Positions 18,960-26,952 of a stretch of DNA of 39,730 bases are shown here, one piece after another. A program made the position numbers and the translations under genes. Under the pieces are notes generated by a model. The model did no database searches. It had not been told where the DNA came from and saw nothing but the letters and a program-made list of their open reading frames with translations. Every line of letters starts with the position of its first letter. Position 1 is the stretch's first letter. Origin of the DNA: Ignavibacteriota bacterium (GTDB taxonomy: Bacteria; Bacteroidota; Ignavibacteria; UBA10030; UBA6906); the NCBI GenBank assembly GCA_016218065.1, contig JACRFA010000220.1, forward strand, positions 1-39,730. The letters are read 5' to 3'.

Positions 18960-18983
18960 AGGGACGTTCACGAGAACGTCCCT
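18960..18983. repeat. Perfect hairpin AGGGACGTTC-ACGA-GAACGTCCCT
   Basis: A 10-bp perfect stem with a 4-base loop lies 56 bases after the metalloprotease stop. No T-run follows, so it is not a standard terminator. It could be a short dispersed palindrome or an mRNA end-stabilising hairpin between the protease and the small gene downstream. Confidence 0.6.
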
Positions 18984-19044
18984 GCGGTAATCTGGAGGAT
19001 TGACCGCCCAGACCATTTAGTGAATACGCGAGAGGAGAATGGTT

Positions 19045-19338
19045 ATGCAGTTGTCAGTCAAACTTCGCGATGGTTTCAGCAACGACTCAGTGACGATCTA
19101 TGTCGATGGGACGGAAGTGTACCGAAAGTCCGGCGTTACGACAGATCTGAGTACCTCCACTGCCGATGTGTTCGAACTTACAATCACTGATACGATTGTG
19201 AAGTTCGAAGTGTCAGTGGCGGGCGGGCCGCCGAAAGCGAAGTACATTCGGATCAGAGAGACTCCGTTTGTCGAAGTCTTGATGATAGGTGGTGATGTTG
19301 AGATCCGCGCTTCGCGCGAAGAAATTCCAATGTTGTAG
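19045..19338 (+). CDS. Small beta-rich protein of unknown function
   Basis: The ATG at 19045 is preferred to the one at 19039 because the AGAGGAG site is only 1 base from 19039 but 7 from 19045. The 97-residue product is predicted to be mostly beta-strand (MQLSVKLRDGFSNDSVTIYVDGTEVYRKSG, VFELTITDTIVKFEVSVAG), with no signal peptide or membrane helix. Strand spacing suggests a single Ig-like or jelly-roll domain. It follows the metalloprotease on the same strand at a distance of 140 bases, with a hairpin between, so it may be a partner or an independent gene. I do not recognise a family. Confidence 0.6.
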   Translation: MQLSVKLRDGFSNDSVTIYVDGTEVYRKSGVTTDLSTSTADVFELTITDTIVKFEVSVAGGPPKAKYIRIRETPFVEVLMIGGDVEIRASREEIPML

Positions 19339-19362
19339 CATTTCAATTTCCTCACACTACAC

Positions 19363-19392
19363 AACAGCCCACTCCGCCTGGAATGGGCTGTT
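19363..19392. terminator. Terminator between the small gene and ftsZ
   Basis: AACAGCCCA (19363-19371) pairs with TGGGCTGTT (19384-19392) around a 12-base loop; a T-rich stretch (TTTGCTTTCT) overlaps the 3' side on the + strand. It lies between convergent genes and may serve both, though the T-run on the minus side is weak. Confidence 0.7.
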
Positions 19393-19421
19393 TGCTTTCT
19401 GCGCTCACACCTATCTATCAA

Positions 19422-20618
19422 TCAATCCATAATCTTCCGCAAGAACGCAGGCTTCTCCGGATCATTCTTATCGATCTTCTCACGATCAAGCTCCGCCTGC
19501 GGACCCTGGCGATACGCCACGTTGAGATCAACCCCGCGCCGCGCAAACGCCGGCTCGTCGTACGACTTCAGCTCCGACACGCCGGTCGGAATGCGCTCAA
19601 CAACGCGCGGATTTTTCACCGCCGGACGAATGCCGGTCCCGATCGTCACGCCTGGCTGCGAACGCTTGTTGAAGCCCGTCGCGATCACCGTTACCATGAT
19701 CTCATCGGTCATTTTCTCATCGACCACCGCGCCGAGAATCACGTTCACATCGTCGCCTGCCGCGCCGTGAATGATTTCCGTCGCTTCTTCAATCTCGACA
19801 AGCGACATGTTCTGGCCGCCGGTGATATTCACCAGCACACCTTGCGCGCCGCTGATCGTGACTTCCTCAAGCAACGGACTTGAAATTGCCGCGTGCGCAG
19901 CGACCGTTGCGCGATTATCGCCCTGAGCAACTCCGCTCCCCATTACGGCGTCGCCCATTTCCTTCATTACTGTCTTCACGTCGGCAAAATCAACGTTGAT
20001 GAGACCCGGAACGGTAATGACTTCCGAGATGCCGCGTGTTGCGCCATACAGAACGTCGTTGGCGATATCGAACGCGACCTGAAGCGGCGTCGTGCGCTCG
20101 ACGATCGTGAGCAGTTTTTGGTTCGGGATGATGATGAGCGTGTCCACTTGCTTCTTCAGTTCTTCGATCCCCATCTCCGCCTGTGCATTCCGGCGCTTCA
20201 CTTCGCAGTTGAAGGGACGGGTGACGATGCCTACCACCAGCGCGCCGACACTCTTGGCGATATTTGCCACGAGCGGAGCGCCGCCTGTTCCTGTGCCGCC
20301 TCCCATGCCCGCAGTAACAAACACCATGTCGCTGCCGGTGAGCGCGCGCGCAATCTCATCGCGATCCTCTTCGACTGCCCGGTGTCCCACGGCAGGGTCG
20401 GCGCCCGCACCGAGGCCGCGTGTCAGGTTCTTGCCGATCTGAATTTTACTCGGTGCGGCATTGCGCTCCAACGCCTGCAGGTCCGTGTTGATCGCGAAAA
20501 AGTCTACGCCATGCAGACCCTTCGCAATCATGCTGTTGATTGCGTTGCCCCCGCCGCCGCCGACACCGACGACGCGGATCTTGGCACCACGCTCGAAATA
20601 ATCATCGAGTTCGATCAC
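19422..20618 (-). CDS. ftsZ: Cell division protein FtsZ
   Basis: This 398-residue tubulin-like GTPase forms the division ring. The glycine loop GVGGGGGNAINSM and tubulin signature GGGTGTGGAP are intact, as is the T7 synergy-type NVDFADV segment. The C-terminus has the conserved partner-binding peptide (KPAFLRKIMD) after a variable linker. The start is GTG with a strong AAAGGAGG site just upstream. It is last in the dcw cluster and separated from ftsA by 202 bases that contain a repeat fragment. Confidence 0.98.
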   Translation of the reverse strand: MIELDDYFERGAKIRVVGVGGGGGNAINSMIAKGLHGVDFFAINTDLQALERNAAPSKIQIGKNLTRGLGAGADPAVGHRAVEEDRDEIARALTGSDMVFVTAGMGGGTGTGGAPLVANIAKSVGALVVGIVTRPFNCEVKRRNAQAEMGIEELKKQVDTLIIIPNQKLLTIVERTTPLQVAFDIANDVLYGATRGISEVITVPGLINVDFADVKTVMKEMGDAVMGSGVAQGDNRATVAAHAAISSPLLEEVTISGAQGVLVNITGGQNMSLVEIEEATEIIHGAAGDDVNVILGAVVDEKMTDEIMVTVIATGFNKRSQPGVTIGTGIRPAVKNPRVVERIPTGVSELKSYDEPAFARRGVDLNVAYRQGPQAELDREKIDKNDPEKPAFLRKIMD

Positions 20619-20650
20619 AGGATTTCCTCCTTTATGAGTGATTGATTAAC

Positions 20651-20674
20651 AATTCTGAGCGAAGCGAAGAATCC
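20651..20674. repeat. Fragment of the TGTCATTCTGA-type element
   Basis: ATTCTGAGCGAAGCGAAGAA, in the ftsA-ftsZ gap (20619-20820), matches the right-hand half of the elements near murG in reverse orientation. No complete second terminus was found, so it is a truncated or decayed copy. The rest of the gap is pyrimidine-rich (TTTTCTTTTTCTTTTTC) with no gene. Confidence 0.55.
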
Positions 20675-20820
20675 GCTTGTCGAGTCTCTGCACTTCGCGT
20701 TTTCTTTTTCTTTTTCTATTTCATATTGAGAATCGCCCGAAGGATTCCCTCCGAACATGAAGCCACTACATCCTCAACGGCCATTCCCTTCGCAAACACC
20801 GCTCAGGGCGAGGAGACATC

Positions 20821-22110
20821 TTACAGCTCATCAAACCACGATCTCATTTTATCGAGAACGCCGCTCTTGCCAAGAAGAGGTATCTTGAACTTTGACTGCC
20901 CCGCATCGGCTGTTGCGTTCACCTTCGCAGAGGACGACCGCTCCTGATACTTTAATCCATGATATACCAACCCGACCGCAGTTGAGTACACAGGGTTCTG
21001 GATTTCGCGAACAAGTCCGCCGGCGAACCCGCTTGGGATTCCGATCTTGACCGGCATACCGAGCACTTCTCGCGCAAGCTCAGACGTACCTTTGATCAGC
21101 GCACCGCCGCCCGTCAGGACAACACCGGCGGAGAGATGCTTCGAGTAGCCTGAGCGTTTGATTTCGAGCGCGGCGATTTCAAAAATTTCCTCCATGCGCG
21201 GCTGAATGATCGTCGCAAGCAACCGCTTGTCGATTTCGATCGGCTGCCGTCCGCCAACTCCCGGCAGGATGATCGGATCATTATCAACAACGGCGGGAAT
21301 GTATGCGAAGCCGTGTTCCTTCTTCAGCTTCTCCGCCTGTTCGCCGAGTATGCCAAGCCCCTTGCGAATGTCATCGGTGACTTTCTTCCCCGCGATCCCG
21401 ATCACGGCTGTATGACGGATAGTTCGCTCTTCAAACACGGCAAGATCTGTCGTTCCACCTCCAACATCGAGCAGCGCGATGCCCACTTCTTTTTCCTCAT
21501 CATCAAGAACGGCGTAGCTCGACGCGAGCGGTTCGAGCACCATATCGGCGACTTCGAGTCCGGCGCGCTGAACGCATTTGTAAATATTCTGCGCAGCGCT
21601 GACGAGTCCGGTAATGATGTGCACGTTCGCTTCCATCCTCACGCCCGACATGCCGAGCGGATCGTACACGCCATCCTGTCCGTCGATGATGAACTCCTGC
21701 GGGATGACGTGAATGATCTTTCTGTCGGTCGGCAGCGCGACGCGCTTCGTGTCTTCGATCAGGCGATCGATGTCGGCCTGCGTCACCTCGTGGTCCGCGC
21801 CGCTAATACCGATGACGCCGCGGCTCTGGAAGCTCTGGATGTGATCGCCGGCGATACCCACGATCACCGATTTGATATCGACGCCTGATTGCGCACGCGC
21901 CTCGTCAACCGCCGCGCTGATCGAGCGGATCGTTCGGTCGATGTGGGTGACAACGCCGCGCATCATGCCTTCCGACGTCGCCCGTCCGACGCCAAGAATA
22001 TTCACGCGGCCATGTTCATCGGTGCCAGCGACGACGGCGCAGACCTTTGTTGTGCCGATATCAAGTCCAACAATGATGTTGTTGTCGTTGTCCATAGCGT
22101 CTTCCTTCAT
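20821..22110 (-). CDS. ftsA: Cell division protein FtsA
   Basis: This actin-like ATPase tethers FtsZ to the membrane. It shows phosphate 1 (VGLDIGTTKVCAVV), phosphate 2 (IALLDVGGGTTDLAVF) and adenosine (VLTGGGALIKG) motifs, and a C-terminal amphipathic helix (VLDKMRSWFDEL). The ORF track begins at 22134, but the ATG at 22110 overlaps the ftsQ stop (ATGA), and a second ATG at 22095 has a good AAGGAAG site. Either is more likely. ftsA with ftsQ upstream and ftsZ downstream is the canonical order. Confidence 0.96.
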   Translation of the reverse strand: MKEDAMDNDNNIIVGLDIGTTKVCAVVAGTDEHGRVNILGVGRATSEGMMRGVVTHIDRTIRSISAAVDEARAQSGVDIKSVIVGIAGDHIQSFQSRGVIGISGADHEVTQADIDRLIEDTKRVALPTDRKIIHVIPQEFIIDGQDGVYDPLGMSGVRMEANVHIITGLVSAAQNIYKCVQRAGLEVADMVLEPLASSYAVLDDEEKEVGIALLDVGGGTTDLAVFEERTIRHTAVIGIAGKKVTDDIRKGLGILGEQAEKLKKEHGFAYIPAVVDNDPIILPGVGGRQPIEIDKRLLATIIQPRMEEIFEIAALEIKRSGYSKHLSAGVVLTGGGALIKGTSELAREVLGMPVKIGIPSGFAGGLVREIQNPVYSTAVGLVYHGLKYQERSSSAKVNATADAGQSKFKIPLLGKSGVLDKMRSWFDEL

Positions 22111-22892
22111 GAGTGAGCATCCTTGTGGCTCCATCGAACCACAACCTGATCTTCGAAACGTAAGTCGATGTACTGCAGCATATCGACGCCTTCGCGCACG
22201 ACAGCGGAATTCCAGAATCCTTCGAACTTCACGAGCTTCGCGCCGATGTGCTCGCGACCCAGCACGACGGGAATGCCGAATTCAGAAGTGTAGAACATGA
22301 ACTCCCTGTTTGCATCGAGCCGCAGTTCGGAAATATTTTTGTACACATCATCTCCAACCTCGCGGGCAACGGAAAGAATGCGCAACGCCTCACGCACCGT
22401 CGCATCGGTCGTTTGCTTTCCGGCGATGAGAGTCGCCGTTGCCATCGATCCATTCAGGACCGGGAGATCGAAGATGTACTGCGATCGCGCCGGAGGAAGA
22501 ACAACGCCTTCGGCGTCGAGGTAATACAGCTTGTCCAGCACGATGGCCGCCACGGGCACGCGTTCATCAATGGAGATGCGGACGCGATTGGGGATGTCGC
22601 GATGCACCGCCGCTGATTTCACATACTCCATGTTCAAGACTCGCTGCTCGATTGCATAGAGATCGAGTTCGAACAGCCGGGCGTTGGGACTGACTTTCGC
22701 CAGCGCCAGAATTTCTTTCGATGACGAGATGCGATTGCCTTCGACAAGGACTTCGATTGCGCGACACTCCTCCTTCCACGCATTGACGTACACCGCTAAT
22801 GCCAGCAGCGTGAGAAGCAGCAGCGCCATCAGAAGAAAGCTCTTCTTCGCGCTCGGGCGTTTCGGCGTGTCAGGCTGTCGCCATTCGTCCAT
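22107..22892 (-). CDS. ftsQ: Cell division protein FtsQ
   Basis: This 261-residue bitopic protein has a short basic cytosolic tail, one transmembrane helix (FLLMALLLLTLLALAVYV), a POTRA domain (IEVLVEGNRISSSKEILALAKV) and a beta domain (NRVRISIDERVPVAAIVLDKLYYLDAEGVVL, typical of FtsQ). It links division enzymes to the ring in the FtsQLB complex. Its ATG overlaps the upstream stop (TAATG), and its own stop overlaps ftsA. Confidence 0.93.
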   Translation of the reverse strand: MDEWRQPDTPKRPSAKKSFLLMALLLLTLLALAVYVNAWKEECRAIEVLVEGNRISSSKEILALAKVSPNARLFELDLYAIEQRVLNMEYVKSAAVHRDIPNRVRISIDERVPVAAIVLDKLYYLDAEGVVLPPARSQYIFDLPVLNGSMATATLIAGKQTTDATVREALRILSVAREVGDDVYKNISELRLDANREFMFYTSEFGIPVVLGREHIGAKLVKFEGFWNSAVVREGVDMLQYIDLRFEDQVVVRWSHKDAHS

Positions 22893-23416
22893 TACGCAAC
22901 CCGCGCAAGTTGTTCTTGATCAAAGCCGACGAAATCGAAGTTCATCTCAAGATCCACTCCGCACCTATCGCGAATAATCCTCTGTGCATGCGTGACGAGC
23001 GCGAAGATGTCCGCCGCTGTTGCTCCCCGCATGTTCGCGACCGTGCCGCCGATGATCTCAGCGCCGCCCCAGAGTATGCCGTTCACATCCGCCGCGTGGA
23101 TGAGGGCGTCGATGGATTGGTTCTCGGGCGGCTTGAACATTGCTACAGCTTTTGCGCCGGTGAAACGACGATTCGTGAAGCAGATCGCTGCCCCGCGAAT
23201 CCCTCTGTCGCTCACAAGCGTCGTTGACTGAAGCGTGACGTGCGGAATGCGATGCCGGGAAAAGTACGCTCGAAGTTCCGCGGCTTCATTCTCATTCGAC
23301 ACTTCGAAGAGATAGTCAGCCGGGCCTCCGACGCCGAGCGCGCAGTAGGGCGCCGCCGGCTCATCGATTTTTATCGTGCAGCGAAAGTGCTTTCGTATTT
23401 CCGTGAGCGACAACAT
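22892..23416 (-). CDS. MurB-like protein, short form lacking catalytic residues
   Basis: The gene occupies the usual murB slot between murC and ftsQ and is fully integrated (8-base gap, then TAATG). MurB reduces UDP-GlcNAc-enolpyruvate with FAD and is normally about 300 residues; this is 174. The N-terminal part (ALGVGGPADYLFEV, then STTLVSDRGIRGAAI) matches the first FAD-domain half, but the GGGSN loop is degraded. The sequence then jumps to the C-terminal part (FKPPENQSIDALIHAADVNG, GGAEIIGGTVANMRGATAADI). The catalytic Ser of GSxFKNP reads VAMFKPP, and the Glu of LExEV reads LEMNF. Activity is unlikely; a structural or regulatory role is possible. Confidence 0.78.
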   Translation of the reverse strand: MLSLTEIRKHFRCTIKIDEPAAPYCALGVGGPADYLFEVSNENEAAELRAYFSRHRIPHVTLQSTTLVSDRGIRGAAICFTNRRFTGAKAVAMFKPPENQSIDALIHAADVNGILWGGAEIIGGTVANMRGATAADIFALVTHAQRIIRDRCGVDLEMNFDFVGFDQEQLARVA

Positions 23417-23424
23417 CGTTGTCT

Positions 23425-24810
23425 CTATGCCTTTTCTGATTTCAAATGCGCGATGAACTCTTCGCCGAATTTCCAGATATCGCCGGCGCCCATGGTGATG
23501 ATGATGTCGCCGCGCTGCTTCGTGCGCAGCAGGAACGCGGGAACATCCTTCTTCTCCGGGACGTAGTGAACGTTTTTGTGTCCGTACTCTTTTGCCGTGT
23601 TTGCAATCAGCTCACCGGTGATGCCCTGAATCGGTTCTTCGCGAGCCGGATAGATGTCGGTTACAACCAGCACATCGGCGTTGAAGAACGATCGACCAAA
23701 ATCTTCATAGAAATCCCGCGTGCGCGAGTAGAGATGTGGTTGAAACACAGCGATCACGCGTCTGCGCCATCCTGCTTTGACCCCGGAAAGCGTCGCCGAG
23801 ATTTCCGTCGGATGATGAGCATAGTCATCCACCACCATAATCCCGTTCACATCCGCCTTCACTTCCCAGCGACGGAACACGCCCGTAAATTTTTCGATGC
23901 CCGCTTTCACTTTGTCGAATGGAACGCCAAGCTCAAGCCCCACCGCGGCTGCCGCCAGGGCGTTCTGCACGTTGTGCTTTCCGGGAATCTGGAGCGTGAT
24001 CTCGCCAAGCTCCTTCCCGTCGCGCACGACGAGGAACGACGTTGTGTTTTCTTTATGCCGGATATCGACAGCCTGCAGATCGGCCTGACCATTCAGTCCG
24101 TAGGTGATGATTTTCTTTTTGATCTTCGGCATGATGTTCTGCAGCGCCGGTTCATCAAGACACAACACGACGAATCCATAGAACGGAACCTTTGCCGCGA
24201 ACTGAATGAACGCGCCTTTGATGTCTTCCAGATCGCGGTAGCAATCGAGATGATCCGTTTCCAGCGTCGTTAACACGGCGATCGTCGGGGTGATCGAGAG
24301 AAACGAGCGATCAAACTCATCGGCCTCGACAACGATGAAGTCGCCTTTGCCGAGTCGCGCGTTTGACCCCGCCAGGCCGCGCAAGCGTCCGCCGACGATG
24401 ACCGTGGGATCGACCCCTCCTTCCATCAACACCAGACTCACCATCGACGTTGTTGTCGTCTTGCCGTGAGTACCCGCGATGCCGATGCCGTACTTCAGTC
24501 GCATCACCTCCGCGAGCATTTCGGCGCGACGGATCACGGGAATTTTTCTTTTCTGCGCCTCGACGATTTCTGGATTGTCGAGCGCCAGCGCCGATGAATA
24601 GACAACGGCATCGACGTCCGGGTCGAGATTCTGCGCCTGATGTCCGATGAAAACTTTTGCGCCGAGCGATTCCATACGCTCGGTATTGTCGCTCGCGGCT
24701 TTGTCGGATCCCGTGATCGTGAATCCTTGATCGATCAGGATCTCAGCGATGCCGCTCATGCCGATGCCGCCGATGCCGACGAAGTGGAGTTTTTTTATTG
24801 ATGAAAACAA
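23425..24810 (-). CDS. murC: UDP-N-acetylmuramate-L-alanine ligase
   Basis: This Mur ligase adds the first amino acid (L-Ala) to UDP-MurNAc. It has the MurC-typical N-terminal Rossmann loop (HFVGIGGIGMSGIAEIL), ATP loop AGTHGKTTTT (about 112-121), VVEADEFDRSFL, and a C-terminal domain with DDYAHHPTEI. At 461 residues the length is normal. The start codon appears to be TTG (24810), since no ATG lies nearby in frame. The cytosolic product feeds MurD. Confidence 0.97.
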   Translation of the reverse strand: MFSSIKKLHFVGIGGIGMSGIAEILIDQGFTITGSDKAASDNTERMESLGAKVFIGHQAQNLDPDVDAVVYSSALALDNPEIVEAQKRKIPVIRRAEMLAEVMRLKYGIGIAGTHGKTTTTSMVSLVLMEGGVDPTVIVGGRLRGLAGSNARLGKGDFIVVEADEFDRSFLSITPTIAVLTTLETDHLDCYRDLEDIKGAFIQFAAKVPFYGFVVLCLDEPALQNIMPKIKKKIITYGLNGQADLQAVDIRHKENTTSFLVVRDGKELGEITLQIPGKHNVQNALAAAAVGLELGVPFDKVKAGIEKFTGVFRRWEVKADVNGIMVVDDYAHHPTEISATLSGVKAGWRRRVIAVFQPHLYSRTRDFYEDFGRSFFNADVLVVTDIYPAREEPIQGITGELIANTAKEYGHKNVHYVPEKKDVPAFLLRTKQRGDIIITMGAGDIWKFGEEFIAHLKSEKA

Positions 24811-24868
24811 AACTTGTTAATCCTATGTTTATTGTATGATTGAGTCATTGAGCCAATGATTCAATTCC

Positions 24869-25378
24869 TTATCTGTCTGTGAACCCCGGTTGTCGCCAGC
24901 GCGGCCGTTTCCGTTTTGGCACGTGTTGGGCAAGCCGCTGCATCTCAATCACCAGCTCGCGCTCTTTCTCGTACCGACCGATGCGAATCCGGATTGCGCG
25001 GCGGCGTCCCTTGAGCTTCATCACCACCACTTGAAAGCGGCCGCTTGTCTGAACCAGCCGCTCGCGACCGATATGCATCCAATCGATGTCCTTGATGCTA
25101 ATCGTGCGTTCGTGAAATCTGTTTTTGAAAATGATCGCGTCCTCGGCGATGATCAGCCGCCGGTTGCGCACGAAATTCAGAATCAAGGCGCCGAACGACA
25201 TCAACACAAAGAAGATGATGACGTAGATGATCGGATCGTTCATCACGTAGCGAAATTCCTTTTCGACCAGCGAGCCGCGTATTCCACCGTACGCAATCAG
25301 CGTCACTAGATAGATCAACGCCGACAGGTAGTAGAAGTCGAGTTTGTATTTGAATGTCTTTTCGTGATGGTCGTCCAT
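24869..25378 (-). CDS. Two-helix membrane protein with PH-like domain
   Basis: This 169-residue protein has two transmembrane segments (YYLSALIYLVTLIAYGGI; YVIIFFVLMSFGALILNFV), followed by a beta-rich domain (RRLIIAEDAIIFKNRFHERTISIKDIDWMHIGRERL) that resembles bacterial PH (bPH2-type) domains. A very basic C-terminal tail follows (PKRKRPRWRQPG). It sits inside the dcw cluster between murG and murC, which are normally adjacent, and is transcribed with them. The family assignment is from fold-like pattern only. It may be a membrane-bound adaptor for the cell wall machinery. Confidence 0.6.
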   Translation of the reverse strand: MDDHHEKTFKYKLDFYYLSALIYLVTLIAYGGIRGSLVEKEFRYVMNDPIIYVIIFFVLMSFGALILNFVRNRRLIIAEDAIIFKNRFHERTISIKDIDWMHIGRERLVQTSGRFQVVVMKLKGRRRAIRIRIGRYEKERELVIEMQRLAQHVPKRKRPRWRQPGFTDR

Positions 25379-25409
25379 AATGCTCTCGTTGGGCGGGAGT
25401 GAGTCCCGC

Positions 25410-26522
25410 CTACACTTTCGCCAGTGTCAATACCGCCCCCGCAATCGTTGCCGCGGCTTCGGGCTTGCCGAGCTTCGCCGCGTTTTCCGCGATGCGATTG
25501 AGGCGTTGCTGATCCGTGATCAACTCCTTGACGACGCCGTACAGTTGCTCTTCGAGCTTGCTGTCTTCGATCATGACAGCCGCATTCTCTTGAACCATCG
25601 TTATCGCGTTCAGTCGTTGATGGTCCGCCGCTGCGAACGGGTACGGAACGAGCACGGCGGGAATTCCAAAGCTCGTCAACTCGGATAATGTTGTCGCGCC
25701 GGCGCGACACACAGCGAGATGGCACACCGAGTACGCGTACTGCATCTTGTCAATAAATTTGTACACTCTCACGAACGGCTCCTTCTCCTGTGCGTGAATC
25801 CGTTCGACTTCACGATTGATCGTTTCCAAATCCTGTTCGCCGGTTTGCCACACAATCTGCATATCGAGCGCTCGAATGTCCGGCAAAATGCTCGCAAGCG
25901 ATTTGTTGATTGATGACGCGCCCAAACTTCCGCCGAACACGAGCAGCGTTTTCTTCGCCGGATTCAGATTGAAGAATGTCGCCCCTTCAGCCATGCTCAC
26001 TCTCTCGCTCGACATCGTTGGGTTGCCGCTGACTCTCACGTTGTCTTGCCGCTTGAGATATTTTCTCGTCATCTCGAACGACACGTGAACCTCCGTCGCT
26101 CGAGCAGCCAACAACTTTGTCGTCACGCCCGGCAGGCTGTTCTGTTCCTGAATCACCGTCGGGACGCCGAGCAGCGACGCAACGAGCAGCGGCGGACCGC
26201 AGACATAGCCGCCGGTTCCCACCACAACGTCCGGCTTCATCTTCTTAATGAGAAAGAACGACTGCACAATTGCCGTTACCACTTTGAGCGGAAAGAGAAG
26301 ATTTCTGATCGCGAGCTTTCTTCTGAATCCGCTGATCCAGATTGGCGCGAACGTGTAGCCGCGTTGCGGAACAACCCGCGCCTCGATTTTGTCTTTCGTG
26401 CCGATGAATGTAATGTTCGCATCAGCAGCTCGTCGTTTGATTTCATCTGCGATAGCGAGACCGGGAAACAGGTGACCTCCGGTTCCGCCGCCTGCAAACA
26501 AGACCCTCAGCGTTGCTGTCAT
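25410..26522 (-). CDS. murG: UDP-GlcNAc transferase MurG (makes lipid II)
   Basis: This membrane-associated GT-B enzyme adds GlcNAc to lipid I. It shows G-loop 1 ([20 protein letters not shown]), G-loop 2 (VGTGGYVCGPPLLVASLLG), G-loop 3 (VFGGSLGASSINKSL) and donor-site CRAGATTLSEL with PFAAADHQ. At 370 residues it is normal. The present ATG (26522) lies in the terminus of a repeat element (CTCAGAATGACA). Its 5' end is duplicated as a 66-bp perfect repeat at 27091-27156. The upstream AGGG is within a small hairpin (CCCTG/CAGGG). Confidence 0.97.
   Translation of the reverse strand: MTATLRVLFAGGGTGGHLFPGLAIADEIKRRAADANITFIGTKDKIEARVVPQRGYTFAPIWISGFRRKLAIRNLLFPLKVVTAIVQSFFLIKKMKPDVVVGTGGYVCGPPLLVASLLGVPTVIQEQNSLPGVTTKLLAARATEVHVSFEMTRKYLKRQDNVRVSGNPTMSSERVSMAEGATFFNLNPAKKTLLVFGGSLGASSINKSLASILPDIRALDMQIVWQTGEQDLETINREVERIHAQEKEPFVRVYKFIDKMQYAYSVCHLAVCRAGATTLSELTSFGIPAVLVPYPFAAADHQRLNAITMVQENAAVMIEDSKLEEQLYGVVKELITDQQRLNRIAENAAKLGKPEAAATIAGAVLTLAKV
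26430..26495. repeat. 66-bp perfect direct repeat, copy A (inside murG)
   Basis: Bases 26430-26495 are identical to 27091-27156 at every position, including third codon positions, and diverge immediately on both sides. The repeat encodes the G-loop-1 part of MurG ([22 protein letters not shown]). The two copies are 661 bp apart and bracket the GIY-YIG unit. Confidence 0.97.
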
Positions 26523-26639
26523 TCTGAGCCCTGCTTTTCAGGGGCGAAGAATCCAGAGCTTCTGTCTTCACCTGAACGGGATTCTTCACTACGCTTCGCT
26601 GAGTTTACCGTGAGCGAAACCGAAGGGTTCAGAATGACA
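26517..26639. repeat. Palindromic element E1 (123 bp, 11-bp terminal inverted repeats)
   Basis: It is bounded by TGTCATTCTGA (26517-26527) and TCAGAATGACA (26629-26639), exact inverted complements. Inside are a CCCTG-CTTTT-CAGGG hairpin and an inverted pair GAAGAATCC/GGATTCTTC, followed by ACTACGCTTCGCT. It shares this layout, in the same orientation, with E2. The left end contains the murG start codon, and the right end lies 3 bases from the GIY-YIG stop. Confidence 0.85.
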
Positions 26640-26642
26640 TGT

Positions 26643-26933
26643 CTAAATCGATTCGCCCAAATCATTCCACGCCGGATTCTTTGATTCGATAAGAACAAGT
26701 TTTCGTATCCTCAACCAGCCTTTCAATTGTTTCTCTCTTGCAATCGCGAACCTGATATCGTCAAACGGTTCGTAGTACACCAATCGGTCAAGACCATATT
26801 TGCTCGTGAAGCCTTCGACAAGTCTGTGTTTGTGTTCATACATTCGTCGTAGCAAGTTGTTTGTTACGCCGATGTACAGCGTTCCGTTCCTTTTATTCGT
26901 CGTGATGTAAACGAAATACTGCCGCGTCTGCAT
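26643..26933 (-). CDS. Single-domain GIY-YIG nuclease
   Basis: A predicted single-domain nuclease of about 96 residues. The GIY-YIG core is visible: YFVYITTNKRNGTLYIGVTN, then NLLRRMYEHK, Glu in the later helix (YYEPFDDIRFAIAREKQLKGW) and terminal NPAWNDLG. This is the small YhbQ/UPF0213-like type, not UvrC. The ORF track begins at GTG 26951, but ATG 26933 places the protein start just before the first strand and has a GGAG close upstream; both are possible. It sits between elements E1 and E2 in the murG-ftsW gap, where it is not a normal dcw member. Confidence 0.9.
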   Translation of the reverse strand: MQTRQYFVYITTNKRNGTLYIGVTNNLLRRMYEHKHRLVEGFTSKYGLDRLVYYEPFDDIRFAIAREKQLKGWLRIRKLVLIESKNPAWNDLGESI

Positions 26934-26952
26934 TGCTCCAACTCTTTCCACC

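Noticed and set aside
26643-26933. A UvrC fragment
   Set aside because: The gene is a complete single GIY-YIG domain with its own start and stop; no UvrB-binding or RNase H-like part is nearby.
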